A stretch of 36,885 nt of DNA, taken from assembly GCF_002911015.1 (NCBI RefSeq), contig NZ_KZ626924.1, forward strand, positions 1-36,885, given 5' to 3'. The position numbers were made by a program, and so were the translations under genes. Shown here piece after piece: positions 23,651 through 31,344 of the stretch. Every line of letters begins with the position of its first letter. The stretch's first letter is position 1. Source of the stretch: Streptomyces populi. GTDB lineage: Bacteria; Actinomycetota; Actinomycetes; Streptomycetales; Streptomycetaceae. The notes under the pieces were generated by a model. That model did not search any database, was not told the origin of the DNA, and saw only the letters and a list, made by a program, of their open reading frames with translations.

Positions 23651-23954
23651 AGCCTAGGAATCCGCCCACTTGAGCAAGAACGACGGCACAGGCGATCTCC
23701 ACCCGGCTGGTTGCCTCCAGGTGCCGCAGGACGCCCGCGACATGGGCCCGCACCGTGCGCGGGGTGATGAAGAGCGTTCCGGCGATCTCCGGGTCGGACA
23801 GCCCGCCCGCCACCAGCTCGGCGACCTGTCGTTGGCGCGGACTGAGGCGCGGCAGGAGACGCGCCCTCTGACGGTGGTCCGCGACCACTCCCTCGAGACC
23901 CGGCACCCCCGGCGAGGCCCCCGGCGTCGGGCACGACAGCCCTCCGTCACCCAC
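23649..23954 (-). CDS. Stand-alone LuxR-type HTH protein
   Basis: A protein of about 101 residues that is little more than a LuxR/GerE DNA-binding domain: LSPRQRQVAELVAGGLSDPE, then IAGTLFITPRTVRAHVAGVL and a final helix LEATSRVEIACAVVL. There is no receiver, PAS or AHL-binding domain. GTG 23954 has GGGAAGGG six bases upstream; ATG 23975 and the frame back to 24089 lack a ribosome site. It is on the same strand as, and directly upstream of, the peptidase and lipoprotein genes, with two palindromes in the gap. It is the natural candidate regulator of those genes, by inference from position. Confidence 0.8.
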   Translation of the reverse strand: MGDGGLSCPTPGASPGVPGLEGVVADHRQRARLLPRLSPRQRQVAELVAGGLSDPEIAGTLFITPRTVRAHVAGVLRHLEATSRVEIACAVVLAQVGGFLG

Positions 23955-24096
23955 GTGCATCCCTTCCCGTCCCATGGCATGGACATACCGAGAAGATAAC
24001 GGAGAAGCCGTGAGCACAAAGGATGATTTTCCGGCCCTGACACCCCGGGCGCCTGGGCCGCTTTCCCCCGTCCGTCCGACCGGCCGCACGACGAAG

Positions 24097-24133
24097 AACG
24101 CCCCGCCGTCCCCGTGAGGGACGGCGGGGCGTT
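24097..24133 (-). terminator. Terminator of the rex-hemACD operon
   Basis: A 16-bp perfect stem (24097-24112 with 24118-24133) and 5-base loop begin 11 bases after the hemD stop on the minus strand, followed there by CTTCGTCGT. Confidence 0.85.
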
Positions 24134-24143
24134 CTCACCCGTG

Positions 24144-25847
24144 TCAGGTCGTCCGGCGCCTGCGCGAGCCCGGACGGCGCTCGCTCGGGCGGGTCACCGG
24201 GTCACCGGCGTCCAGTGCCGCCGCACGGCGGCGCAGGCCGAACTCGGCCAGTGCCTCCGCCAGCTTGTGCACCGAGGGCTCGGGAGCCATCACGTCGACC
24301 CGCAGCCCGTGCTCCTCGGCCGTCTTGGCCGTCGCGGGGCCGATGCAGGCGATCACCGTCACGTTGTGCGGCTTGCCGGCGATGCCGACCAGGTTCCGCA
24401 CGGTCGACGACGAGGTGAACAGGACCGCGTCGAAGCCGCCGCCCTTGATCGCCTCACGGGTGTCCGCCGGCGGCGGCGACGCGCGCACGGTGCGGTACGC
24501 CGTGACGTCGTCGACCTCCCAGCCCAGCTCGATCAGCCCGGCGACGAGGGTCTCCGTGGCGATGTCGGCCCGCGGCAGGAAGACGCGGTCGATCGGGTCG
24601 AAGACCGGGTCGTAGGGCGGCCAGTCCTCCAGCAGGCCCGCGGCCGACTGCTCGCCGCTCGGCACGAGGTCCGGCTTCACGCCGAAGGCGACGAGCGCGT
24701 TCGCGGTCTGCTCGCCCACCGCGGCGACCTTGATGCCCGCGAAGGCGCGCGCGTCGAGGCCGTACTCCTCGAACTTCTCCCGGACCGCCTTGACGGCGTT
24801 GACCGAGGTGAAGGCGATCCACTCGTAGCGGCCCGTCACCAGGCCCTTGACCGCGCGCTCCATCTGCTGGGGCGTGCGCGGGGGCTCGACGGCGATCGTC
24901 GGCACCTCGTAGGGCACGGCCCCGTACGAGCGAAGCTGGTCGGAGAGCGACGCCGCCTGCTCCTTCGTGCGCGGCACGAGCACCTTCCAGCCGAACAGCG
25001 GCTTGGACTCGAACCACGACAACTGGTCGCGCTGGGCGGCGGCGGAACGCTCACCGACCACGGCTATCACCGGGCGGCCGCCGTCCGGGGACGGCAGCAC
25101 CTTCGCCTGCTTCAGCGTCTGCGCGATCGTGCCGAGCGTGGCCGACCAGGTGCGCTGGCGGGTCGTCGTACCGGCGATCGTCACCGACATCGGGGTGTCG
25201 GGCTTGCGGCCGGAGGCCACCAGCTCACCGGCTGCCGCGGCCACCGAGTCGAGCGTCGCCGACACCACGACGGTGCCGTCGGAGGCGCCGACCTCGGTCC
25301 AGCAGCGGTTCGAGGCGGTCCGCGCGTCGACGAACCGGACGTCCGCGCCCTGGGCGTCGCGCAGCGGAACACCCGCGTAGGCGGGCACACCGACGGCGGC
25401 GGCGATGCCGGGCACGACCTCGAACGGAACACCCGCGGCGACGCAGGCGAGCATTTCCTCGGCCGCGTACGTATCAAGTCCCGGGTCCCCGGACACGGCA
25501 CGCACGACCCGCTTGCCGCCCCGTGCGGCCGTCATGACAAGATTGGCGGCGTCCCTCGACGCGGGGTCACCAACGGTCGTCGACGCGCCGTCAACGACCG
25601 TCAGCTGAGGCGTGCCTGTGCCCGGGTACGGAACCGGCGAAGTGTCCGGATCCGTGTTCAGGACGGCGACGCCTTGTCTGGCATGAACACGCACTACGTC
25701 GAGCACGTCGTGCTCGGCGACGAGGACGTCCGCGTTCGCCAGCGCCTCCACGGCGCGCAGTGTCAGCAGCCCTGGATCTCCGGGTCCGGCACCCAGGAAG
25801 GTGACGTGCCCGTGGACCGGCTTGGTGGGAAGGTTGGTGGGGCTCAC
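24144..25847 (-). CDS. hemD: Uroporphyrinogen-III methyltransferase/synthase fusion (CobA-HemD)
   Basis: A 567-residue two-domain protein. Residues about 13-255 are a tetrapyrrole methyltransferase domain starting HVTFLGAGPGDPGLLTLRA and including VVPGIAAAVGVPAYAGVPL. Residues about 275-545 are uroporphyrinogen-III synthase (WKVLVPRTKEQAASLSDQLR, FTSVNAVKAV, YRTVRAS, FTSSSTVRNL, CIGPATAKTAEEHGL), which closes and inverts the tetrapyrrole ring. The methyltransferase half lacks the usual FGRG-type motif (it reads GDPGLDTYAAEE) and may be catalytically weak. The start codon overlaps the hemC stop by 4 bp. The C-terminus is strongly basic. The HemD activity call is firm. Confidence 0.93.
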   Translation of the reverse strand: MSPTNLPTKPVHGHVTFLGAGPGDPGLLTLRAVEALANADVLVAEHDVLDVVRVHARQGVAVLNTDPDTSPVPYPGTGTPQLTVVDGASTTVGDPASRDAANLVMTAARGGKRVVRAVSGDPGLDTYAAEEMLACVAAGVPFEVVPGIAAAVGVPAYAGVPLRDAQGADVRFVDARTASNRCWTEVGASDGTVVVSATLDSVAAAAGELVASGRKPDTPMSVTIAGTTTRQRTWSATLGTIAQTLKQAKVLPSPDGGRPVIAVVGERSAAAQRDQLSWFESKPLFGWKVLVPRTKEQAASLSDQLRSYGAVPYEVPTIAVEPPRTPQQMERAVKGLVTGRYEWIAFTSVNAVKAVREKFEEYGLDARAFAGIKVAAVGEQTANALVAFGVKPDLVPSGEQSAAGLLEDWPPYDPVFDPIDRVFLPRADIATETLVAGLIELGWEVDDVTAYRTVRASPPPADTREAIKGGGFDAVLFTSSSTVRNLVGIAGKPHNVTVIACIGPATAKTAEEHGLRVDVMAPEPSVHKLAEALAEFGLRRRAAALDAGDPVTRPSERRPGSRRRRTT

Positions 25848-26803
25848 AGTGCTCGCTCCCCCATCAGACCGGCCGCGCCCTTGGCAAGCATCTCGACGGC
25901 GAGTTCACGGCCGAGCGACATCGCCTGGTCATGCGTCTCGGGCACGGGACCGGTGGTGGACAGCTGCACCAGCGTCGAGCCGTCGGTCGTGCCGACGACG
26001 CCGCGCAGGCGCATCTCCTTGACAGTCTGCCCGTCGGCCAGAAGATCGGCGTACGCGCCCACGGGAGCGCTACAGCCGGCCTCCAGGGCCGCGAGCAGGG
26101 ATCGCTCGGCGGTCACGGCGGCCCGGGTGAACGGGTCGTCGAGCTCGGCGAGCGCGGCGACGAGGTCCGCGTTTGCCGCGGCACACTCGATCGCCAGGGC
26201 CCCCTGGCCGGGGGCGGGCAGAACGGTGTCGGCCGACAGGAAGTCGGTGACCTCCTCGATCCTGCCGAGCCGGTTGAGTCCGGCGGCGGCGAGCACGACG
26301 GCGTCGAGCTCCCCGGCGTGGACGTACCCGATCCGGGTGTCGACGTTGCCCCGGATGGCGACCGTCTCGATCGTCATGCCGTGGCCGCGCGCGTAGGCGT
26401 TCAGCTGCGCCATGCGGCGCGGCGAGCCGGTACCGACGCGGGCGCCGTCCGGCAGCTGCTCGAAGGTCAGTCCGTCGCGGGCCACGAGCACGTCACGGAC
26501 GTCCTCGCGCACCGGCACGGCCGCCAGCGCGAGGTCCTCGGGCTGCGCGGTCGGAAGATCCTTGAGGGAGTGCACGGCGAAGTCGACCTCCCCGCGCACC
26601 AGGGCCTCCCGCAGCGCGGTCACGAAGACACCCGTGCCGCCGATCTGCGCGAGGTGCTCGCGGGAGACGTCGCCGTACGTCGTGATCTCCACGAGCTCGA
26701 CGGGCCGTCCCGTCACCCGGCTCACGGCTTCCGCCACCTGCCCGGACTGGGCCATGGCGAGTTTGCTGCGCCTGGTCCCGAGCCTCAAAGCCTGCTCACT
26801 CAT
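25844..26803 (-). CDS. hemC: Hydroxymethylbilane synthase (porphobilinogen deaminase)
   Basis: A 319-residue HemC, which polymerises four porphobilinogens into hydroxymethylbilane. The family N-terminus LRLGTRRSKLAMAQS, FAVHSLKDLPT (about 75-85, active-site Asp/Lys), GTGSPRRMAQL (125-135), AIRGNVDTRIG and the cofactor-attachment Cys244 in LEAGCSAPVGAYA are all present. The ATG overlaps the hemA stop by 4 bp and its own stop overlaps hemD by 4 bp, so expression is coupled within the rex operon. Confidence 0.97.
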   Translation of the reverse strand: MSEQALRLGTRRSKLAMAQSGQVAEAVSRVTGRPVELVEITTYGDVSREHLAQIGGTGVFVTALREALVRGEVDFAVHSLKDLPTAQPEDLALAAVPVREDVRDVLVARDGLTFEQLPDGARVGTGSPRRMAQLNAYARGHGMTIETVAIRGNVDTRIGYVHAGELDAVVLAAAGLNRLGRIEEVTDFLSADTVLPAPGQGALAIECAAANADLVAALAELDDPFTRAAVTAERSLLAALEAGCSAPVGAYADLLADGQTVKEMRLRGVVGTTDGSTLVQLSTTGPVPETHDQAMSLGRELAVEMLAKGAAGLMGERAL

Positions 26804-28515
26804 GCTCGCCCTCGGTTCTTGGCGTTCTCGGTGTTGTTCTCGGCCCGCGAGACGGCGGCGACCGTCTCCGGGTCCAGGTCGAACAGGGTCCGCAGCGCGT
26901 CCGCGTACCCGGCGCCGCCGGGCTCGGCGGCGAGCTGCTTGACCCGTACGGTCGGCGCGTGCAGCAGCTTGTCGACGACGCGCCGCACGGTCTGGGTGAT
27001 CTCGCCGCGCTGCTTGTCGTCGAGGTCCGGCAGCCGTCCGTCCAGCCGCGCGATCTCGTTCGCGACGACGTCGGCGGCCATCGCGCGCAGCGCCACGACG
27101 GTCGGGGTGATGTGCGCGGCCCGCTGGGCGGCGCCGAACGCGGCCACCTCGTCGGAGACGATCCGGCGCACCTGGTCCACGTCGGCGGCCATCGGCGCGT
27201 CCGCGGAGGCCTCGGCGAGCGTCTCCAGGTCGACGAACCGTACACCGAGCAGCCGGTGCACGGCCGCGTCGATGTCACGGGGCATCGCGAGGTCGAGCAG
27301 CGCGAGCACGGGCGCGGGGCGGGGTGCCTCGGCGACGGGCTCGGGCCTCCGGCGCTCGGGGATGCGGCCGAGGCCGGCGGCGGTGGCGGCCAGCGCGGCG
27401 ATCACCTCGGCGTCGGCCTCGGCCTCCTCGCCGGGCGTACGACGGCCGTCGCGGCGCTCGACGGTCCCGGTGCCCTTGTCCACCCAGGCCGCGTGCTGCT
27501 CCAGGGTGGCGGCGTCCATGCCGGCGACGGCCGCCTCGCCCATGACGGAGAACCCGGTGGCGCCCTGCACGGCGGACAGGTCCAGCGGGCAGGCGTCGTC
27601 ACCGCAGGCGTCGGCGGGAGCGAGGTGACCGGCCGGGCCGGCCGCCGTCTCACGCAGGGCCGCGGGCGTTCCCGTGCGTCCTTCGACGGCGGCGGCGACG
27701 GTCCCGGCCGTCAGGACGAGTCCGGTCGCACCGGTGCACGAGACGGCGATGTCGGCACGTGTCAGCTCGACCGGCACCGAGTCCATCGGTACCGCGCGGG
27801 CCAGCACGTCCGTGTCGTCGCCGCCCATGAGGATCTCGGCGAGGCGCTCGGCGCGGTCGGGGGTGCGGTTGGCGATCACGATCTCGCCGACACCGACGCG
27901 CGCGAGCGTCGCGGCGGCCAGCGAGGACATCGAGCCCGCGCCGATGACGAGGGCCTTCTTGTCCTTGGCCCAGGCCTCGACGGGCCGTCCGGCGGACAGC
28001 TGCTCCAGGCCGAAGGTGACCAGGGACTGTCCGGCGCGGTCGATGCCGGTCTCGGAGTGGGCGCGCTTGCCGACCCGCAGGGCCTGCTGGAACAGGTCGT
28101 TCAGGAGGCGGCCCGCGGTGTGCAGTTCCTGCGCGGTGGCGAGCGCGTCCTTGATCTGGCCGAGGATCTGGCCCTCGCCGACGACCATCGAGTCCAGGCC
28201 GCAGGCCACCGAGAAGAGGTGGTGGACGGCCCGGTCCTCGTAGTGCACGTACAGGTGGGGGGTGAGCTCCTCCAGGCCGACGCCGCTGTGCTGGGCGAGG
28301 AGCGTGGACAGCTCGGCGACGCCCGCGTGGAACTTGTCCACGTCGGCGTACAGCTCGATGCGGTTGCAGGTGGCGAGCACCGCGCCCTCGGCGGCCGGTT
28401 CGGCGGCGAGGGTGTCCTGGAGCAGCTTGACCTGCGCGTCCGCGGACAGCGCGGCCCTCTCGAGAACGCTGACCGGAGCGCTGCGGTGGCTCAGCCCGAC
28501 GACGAGGAGACTCAT
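26800..28515 (-). CDS. hemA: Glutamyl-tRNA reductase with a large insertion
   Basis: A 571-residue GluTR, which reduces glutamyl-tRNA to glutamate-1-semialdehyde, the first committed step of haem synthesis. Family signs are GLSHRSAPVSVLER, the nucleophile Cys50 in LATCNRIELYADV, GEGQILGQIKDA (113-124), and a Rossmann segment ALVIGAGSMSSLAAATLA (188-205). Usual GluTRs are near 420 residues; the excess is an insertion at about 281-400 inside the NADPH domain, before LALLDLAMPRDID. It holds Cys304 and Cys309 and a Glu/Arg-rich stretch. The C-terminal dimerisation helix domain is normal. The ATG overlaps the rex stop by 4 bp. Confidence 0.95.
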   Translation of the reverse strand: MSLLVVGLSHRSAPVSVLERAALSADAQVKLLQDTLAAEPAAEGAVLATCNRIELYADVDKFHAGVAELSTLLAQHSGVGLEELTPHLYVHYEDRAVHHLFSVACGLDSMVVGEGQILGQIKDALATAQELHTAGRLLNDLFQQALRVGKRAHSETGIDRAGQSLVTFGLEQLSAGRPVEAWAKDKKALVIGAGSMSSLAAATLARVGVGEIVIANRTPDRAERLAEILMGGDDTDVLARAVPMDSVPVELTRADIAVSCTGATGLVLTAGTVAAAVEGRTGTPAALRETAAGPAGHLAPADACGDDACPLDLSAVQGATGFSVMGEAAVAGMDAATLEQHAAWVDKGTGTVERRDGRRTPGEEAEADAEVIAALAATAAGLGRIPERRRPEPVAEAPRPAPVLALLDLAMPRDIDAAVHRLLGVRFVDLETLAEASADAPMAADVDQVRRIVSDEVAAFGAAQRAAHITPTVVALRAMAADVVANEIARLDGRLPDLDDKQRGEITQTVRRVVDKLLHAPTVRVKQLAAEPGGAGYADALRTLFDLDPETVAAVSRAENNTENAKNRGRA

Positions 28516-29273
28516 GCCGGCATCACCGCGGGAACGTCCCCGTCGGGCCCTTTGTCGTCATTCCCCCGCTCGGCCGGGGCGGCGGCCGCACCGGCCTGGG
28601 CCTCGGCCTCCTCGCCGGCCTTGCGCTGCTCGTGGAACGCGAGGATCTGCAGCTCGATGGAGAGGTCGACCTTGCGCACGTCGACGCCGTCCGGGACGGA
28701 CAGGACGGTCGGCGCGAAGTTCAGGATGGAGGTGACCCCGGCGGCGACCAGGCGGTCGCAGACGGGCTGGGCGGCTCCGGCCGGGGTGGCGATGACACCG
28801 ATCGAGACACCGTTCTCGTCGATGATCTTTTCCAGGTCGTCCGTGTGCTGCACCGGGATGCCGGCGACGGGCTTGCCGGCCATCGCGGGGTCGGCGTCGA
28901 TGAGCGCCGCCACGCGGAAGCCACGGGAGGCGAACCCTCCGTAATTGGCCAGTGCCGCGCCGAGGTTGCCGATACCGACGATCACGACCGGCCAGTCCTG
29001 GGTCAGGCCCAGTTCGCGGGAGATCTGGTACACGAGATACTCGACGTCGTACCCCACACCACGGGTCCCGTAGGAACCGAGGTAGGAGAAGTCCTTGCGA
29101 AGCTTCGCGGAGTTGACCCCCGCTGCGGCCGCGAGCTCCTCGGAGGAGACCGTGGGCACCGAGCGCTCCGACAGTGCGGTGAGGGCTCGGAGGTACAGCG
29201 GAAGCCGGGCGACGGTGGCCTCGGGAATTCCTCGGCTGCGGGTCGCCGGTCGGTGAGTTCGGCCAGTTGCCAC
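28512..29273 (-). CDS. rex: Redox-sensing transcriptional repressor Rex
   Basis: A 253-residue Rex, which represses respiratory and redox genes when NADH is low and leaves DNA when NADH binds. The N-terminal winged helix spans about 17-85 (IPEATVARLPLYLRAL, VSSEELAAAAGVNSAKLRKD, GTRGVGYDVEYL). The Rossmann domain starts VVIVGIGNLGAALANYGGF and the C-terminal swapped helix includes VDLSIELQILAFHEQRKA. An Ala/Glu-rich tail follows. GTG 29273 has AGGAG four bases upstream; the frame to 29474 runs across the promoter and is not coding. A Rex operator lies in its own promoter, so it is autoregulated with hemACD. Confidence 0.96.
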   Translation of the reverse strand: MATGRTHRPATRSRGIPEATVARLPLYLRALTALSERSVPTVSSEELAAAAGVNSAKLRKDFSYLGSYGTRGVGYDVEYLVYQISRELGLTQDWPVVIVGIGNLGAALANYGGFASRGFRVAALIDADPAMAGKPVAGIPVQHTDDLEKIIDENGVSIGVIATPAGAAQPVCDRLVAAGVTSILNFAPTVLSVPDGVDVRKVDLSIELQILAFHEQRKAGEEAEAQAGAAAAPAERGNDDKGPDGDVPAVMPA

Positions 29274-29338
29274 GGTGCTCCTGCGGGTAGAGCGGGGCTG
29301 CAGGCGGTCACACGTCCCCAGACCGCCCCGTCCGGTGC

Positions 29339-29367
29339 AGGCTATGTCTTTGTGAACGCGTGCACAA
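29339..29367 (-). promoter_or_regulatory. Predicted rex-hemACD promoter
   Basis: On the minus strand, -35 TTGTGC (29362-29367) and -10 TAGCCT (29339-29344) are separated by 17 bp, giving a leader of about 60 bases to the rex GTG. Confidence 0.6.
29350..29367. promoter_or_regulatory. Rex operator (ROP) site
   Basis: TTGTGAACGCGTGCACAA matches the known Rex operator pattern TTGTGAA-N4-TTCACAA at 13 of 14 specified bases. It overlaps the -35 element and spacer of the predicted rex promoter, so bound Rex would block RNA polymerase. This agrees with Rex autoregulation described in Streptomyces coelicolor. Confidence 0.88.
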
Positions 29368-29615
29368 AGATGATGTCCGATTTGCCCGGCCAACGTGACC
29401 GGGGTCACGCGCGCCCGGCACGCCCGTGTGCAACCGGCGCGCGGACGACTCCGCTCCGCACCTGAAGGGGGCAAAACCGAACACTCTCCTCAACGAATCC
29501 CGCCCCCGAGACCAATCGCCGTCGATCCTAGGCGACTTTCCGGACGTCTCACCCTGGTCCGGCAGGTCACAAGTCGGGATACATCACGAGCACCCGTGGC
29601 CCCGCCGGGCACGGC

Positions 29616-29906
29616 TCACCCCGCGAGGGCTTTGCGAAGGCGTTCCTCGTTCACGCGCCAGAAGGTGTGCTGGGCGCCGTCCACCAGCACCACCGGGATC
29701 TGCTCCCAGTACTGGCGGTGCAGCTCCTCGTCCTCGGTGATGTCCTTCCCCTCCCAGGGGACCCCGAGGTCGGCACACACCTTCTCGATCACTTCCTGTG
29801 CGTCATCACACAGATGACACCCGGGCTTCCTGATCAGCGTGACCAGGTGCTCCGCGGGCGCCTTGCTCTCCGTACGGCGGTCGCTGCGCCGGAACATGGG
29901 GCTCAT
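29616..29906 (-). CDS. Glutaredoxin-like family protein
   Basis: A 96-residue thioredoxin-fold protein of the glutaredoxin-like (DUF836) type. The redox motif CHLC sits in LIRKPGCHLCDDAQEVIEKV, the cis-Pro loop reads YWEQIPVVLVDG, and the ending is WRVNEERLRKALAG. It probably takes part in thiol-disulfide exchange in the cytoplasm. ATG 29906 (MSPMFRR) has GGGAGA nine bases upstream and is preferred to ATG 29915. It precedes rex on the same strand but is separated by 342 bp that include the rex promoter. It is divergent from the HAD phosphatase gene. Confidence 0.88.
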   Translation of the reverse strand: MSPMFRRSDRRTESKAPAEHLVTLIRKPGCHLCDDAQEVIEKVCADLGVPWEGKDITEDEELHRQYWEQIPVVLVDGAQHTFWRVNEERLRKALAG

Positions 29907-30054
29907 GCACGCCATTCTCCCGCCATCGCCCCGCCCCGGACGCCCCGGCGGGCACGTTCGGGCACTCGTCGTTTAACGGCATGGCCGCGGAGAGTTCACA
30001 GCACCGAATCCTGTCGACTCCGGAAGTGCCGAACGGACTGGCTATGCTCACGAC

Positions 30055-31005
30055 ATGGCCGCTCTCGGATGGCTCACTCCCCGTAGGCGCTCCGCCACCG
30101 CGCGGAGCGTGTTGGCAGGCGAGGCCTCGGCGGAGGCAGCGCGCAAGTCCTCGCAGGAACTGCAGGAACTGGAAGAACTGGAAGAACTGGCACCACCGGA
30201 CGCCGTGGAGGAACCCGACTTCCCGGTGCTCGGCGACGACAGGGCCGCGGCGTTCTTCGATCTCGACAACACCGTGATGCAAGGTGCTGCTCTCTTCCAC
30301 TTCGGGCGCGGGCTGTACAAGCGGAAGTTCTTCGAGACCCGCGACCTCGCGAAGTTCGCCTGGCAGCAGGCGTGGTTCCGGCTGGCCGGGGTCGAGGACC
30401 CCGAGCACATGCAGGAGGCGCGTGACTCCGCGCTGTCGATCGTGAAGGGCCACCGGGTCTCCGAGCTGATGTCGATCGGCGAGGAGATCTACGACGAGTA
30501 CATGGCCGAGCGGATCTGGCCCGGGACCCGCGCGCTCGCCCAGGCGCACCTGGACGCCGGGCAGAAGGTGTGGCTCGTCACGGCGGCGCCGGTGGAGATC
30601 GCCACGGTGATCGCGCGGCGGCTCGGTCTGACCGGCGCGCTCGGCACGGTCGCGGAGTCGGTGGACGGCGTCTACACCGGCAAACTGGTCGGGGAGCCGC
30701 TGCACGGGCCGGCGAAGGCGGAGGCCGTGCGGGCGCTGGCGTCCGCGGAGAGCCTGGACCTGTCCCGCTGCGCGGCGTACAGCGACTCGCACAACGACAT
30801 CCCGATGCTCTCGCTGGTCGGACACCCGTACGCGATCAACCCGGACTCGAAACTGCGCAAGCACGCGCGGGACTTCGACTGGCGGCTGCGGGACTACCGC
30901 ACCGCGCGCAAGGCCGCGAAGGTCGGGATTCCCGCCGCGGCCGGGGTCGGCGCGGTGGCCGGTGGCACGGCGGCCGCGATCGCGCTGCACCGACGCCGCC
31001 GCTGA
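30055..31005 (+). CDS. HAD-IB family phosphatase with C-terminal membrane segment
   Basis: A 316-residue HAD-superfamily hydrolase of the SerB-like IB type. Motif I is FFDLDNTV near residue 68 (nucleophile first Asp), motif II LVTAAP near 179, and motif III/IV AYSDSHNDIPML near 242 with the preceding Lys in GPAKAEAV. The first 55 residues are a variable Ser/Ala/Glu segment including ELQELEELEEL, encoded by four 9-bp units at 30154-30189. A C-terminal Ala/Gly hydrophobic stretch (about 292-312) with a Arg-rich end may anchor it in the membrane. A TATGCT -10-like box at 30043-30048 lies six bases before the ATG, so the message may be leaderless. Substrate unknown. Confidence 0.9.
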   Translation: MAALGWLTPRRRSATARSVLAGEASAEAARKSSQELQELEELEELAPPDAVEEPDFPVLGDDRAAAFFDLDNTVMQGAALFHFGRGLYKRKFFETRDLAKFAWQQAWFRLAGVEDPEHMQEARDSALSIVKGHRVSELMSIGEEIYDEYMAERIWPGTRALAQAHLDAGQKVWLVTAAPVEIATVIARRLGLTGALGTVAESVDGVYTGKLVGEPLHGPAKAEAVRALASAESLDLSRCAAYSDSHNDIPMLSLVGHPYAINPDSKLRKHARDFDWRLRDYRTARKAAKVGIPAAAGVGAVAGGTAAAIALHRRRR

Positions 31006-31028
31006 CGTTCGCGGTTCGGTCCGGTGGG

Positions 31029-31118
31029 TGGGGCGGGGCCGTGCCGGGGCATCAGCCCGTCGCCGTCGGACAGGGATGTGGGCGTCGGTGGCGACGGGCG
31101 TCGATGTACCGGCACGGC
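31029..31118. repeat. 90-bp palindromic dispersed repeat, copy 2 (inverted relative to copy 1)
   Basis: The reverse complement matches 1-90 at 85 of 90 positions. Three of the five differences are in the loop region and two in the arms, while the hairpin is kept. It starts 23 bases after the HAD gene stop and may also act as its terminator. Confidence 0.8.
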
Positions 31119-31185
31119 CCCTCGCGTGCGTACCCGGCTGCGGGTGCGTCGTGGTTCGGGCGCAGCCCCTCACCGACGTGAGTTT

Positions 31186-31265
31186 CAGCCCCTCCGGCGT
31201 TCGAGGAGCGGGGTCCGGGGGCGGCGTCCCCGGTACGGGTCGGGCAGGGGCGGAGGGGGCGAAAA
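31186..31265. repeat. Streptomyces-type intergenic repeat (CAGCCCCTCCGGCG ... GGGGGCGAAA)
   Basis: This stretch resembles a short GC-rich sequence I recall as common between Streptomyces genes, starting CAGCCCCTCCGGCGTTCGAG and ending GGAGGGGGCGAAA. It includes the small hairpin CCGGGG-N7-CCCCGG near 31215-31233. A partial second start (CAGCCCCTCACC) occurs just upstream near 31163. It lies 67 bases after the 90-bp palindrome, so two unrelated repeats share this gap. Recognition is from memory, not a search. Confidence 0.55.
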
Positions 31266-31318
31266 CCTGTCCGGAGCTGGGACGGGGCCGTCTGCCGTGC
31301 AGGCAATCACATCGTCCT

Positions 31319-31344
31319 ACCCATGTCATGGGTGACTCAGTCAC
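31319..31344. promoter_or_regulatory. Two overlapping palindromes upstream of bldN
   Basis: ACCCATG-T-CATGGGT (31319-31333) and GTGACT-C-AGTCAC (31332-31344) are perfect odd-length palindromes sharing two bases. They lie about 260 bp upstream of the bldN start in otherwise non-coding DNA. They do not fit the BldD consensus cleanly, so the binding protein is unknown. The rest of 31345-31603 is relatively AT-rich and must hold the bldN promoter; TATTCT near 31509 is only a weak -10 candidate. Confidence 0.5.

Noticed and set aside
26959..28944. 661-codon plus-strand frame opposite hemA and rex
   Set aside because: Gly/Val/Leu/Arg-rich shadow of well-identified genes on the other strand.
1..31118. 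Inverted 90-bp copies as ends of a composite transposon
   Set aside because: The 31 kb between them is mostly core Streptomyces genes with no transposase, so a mobile unit bounded by them is not supported.
31328..31344. BldD box upstream of bldN
   Set aside because: The dyad is symmetric, but its half-sites and spacing do not match the BldD consensus well enough to name it.
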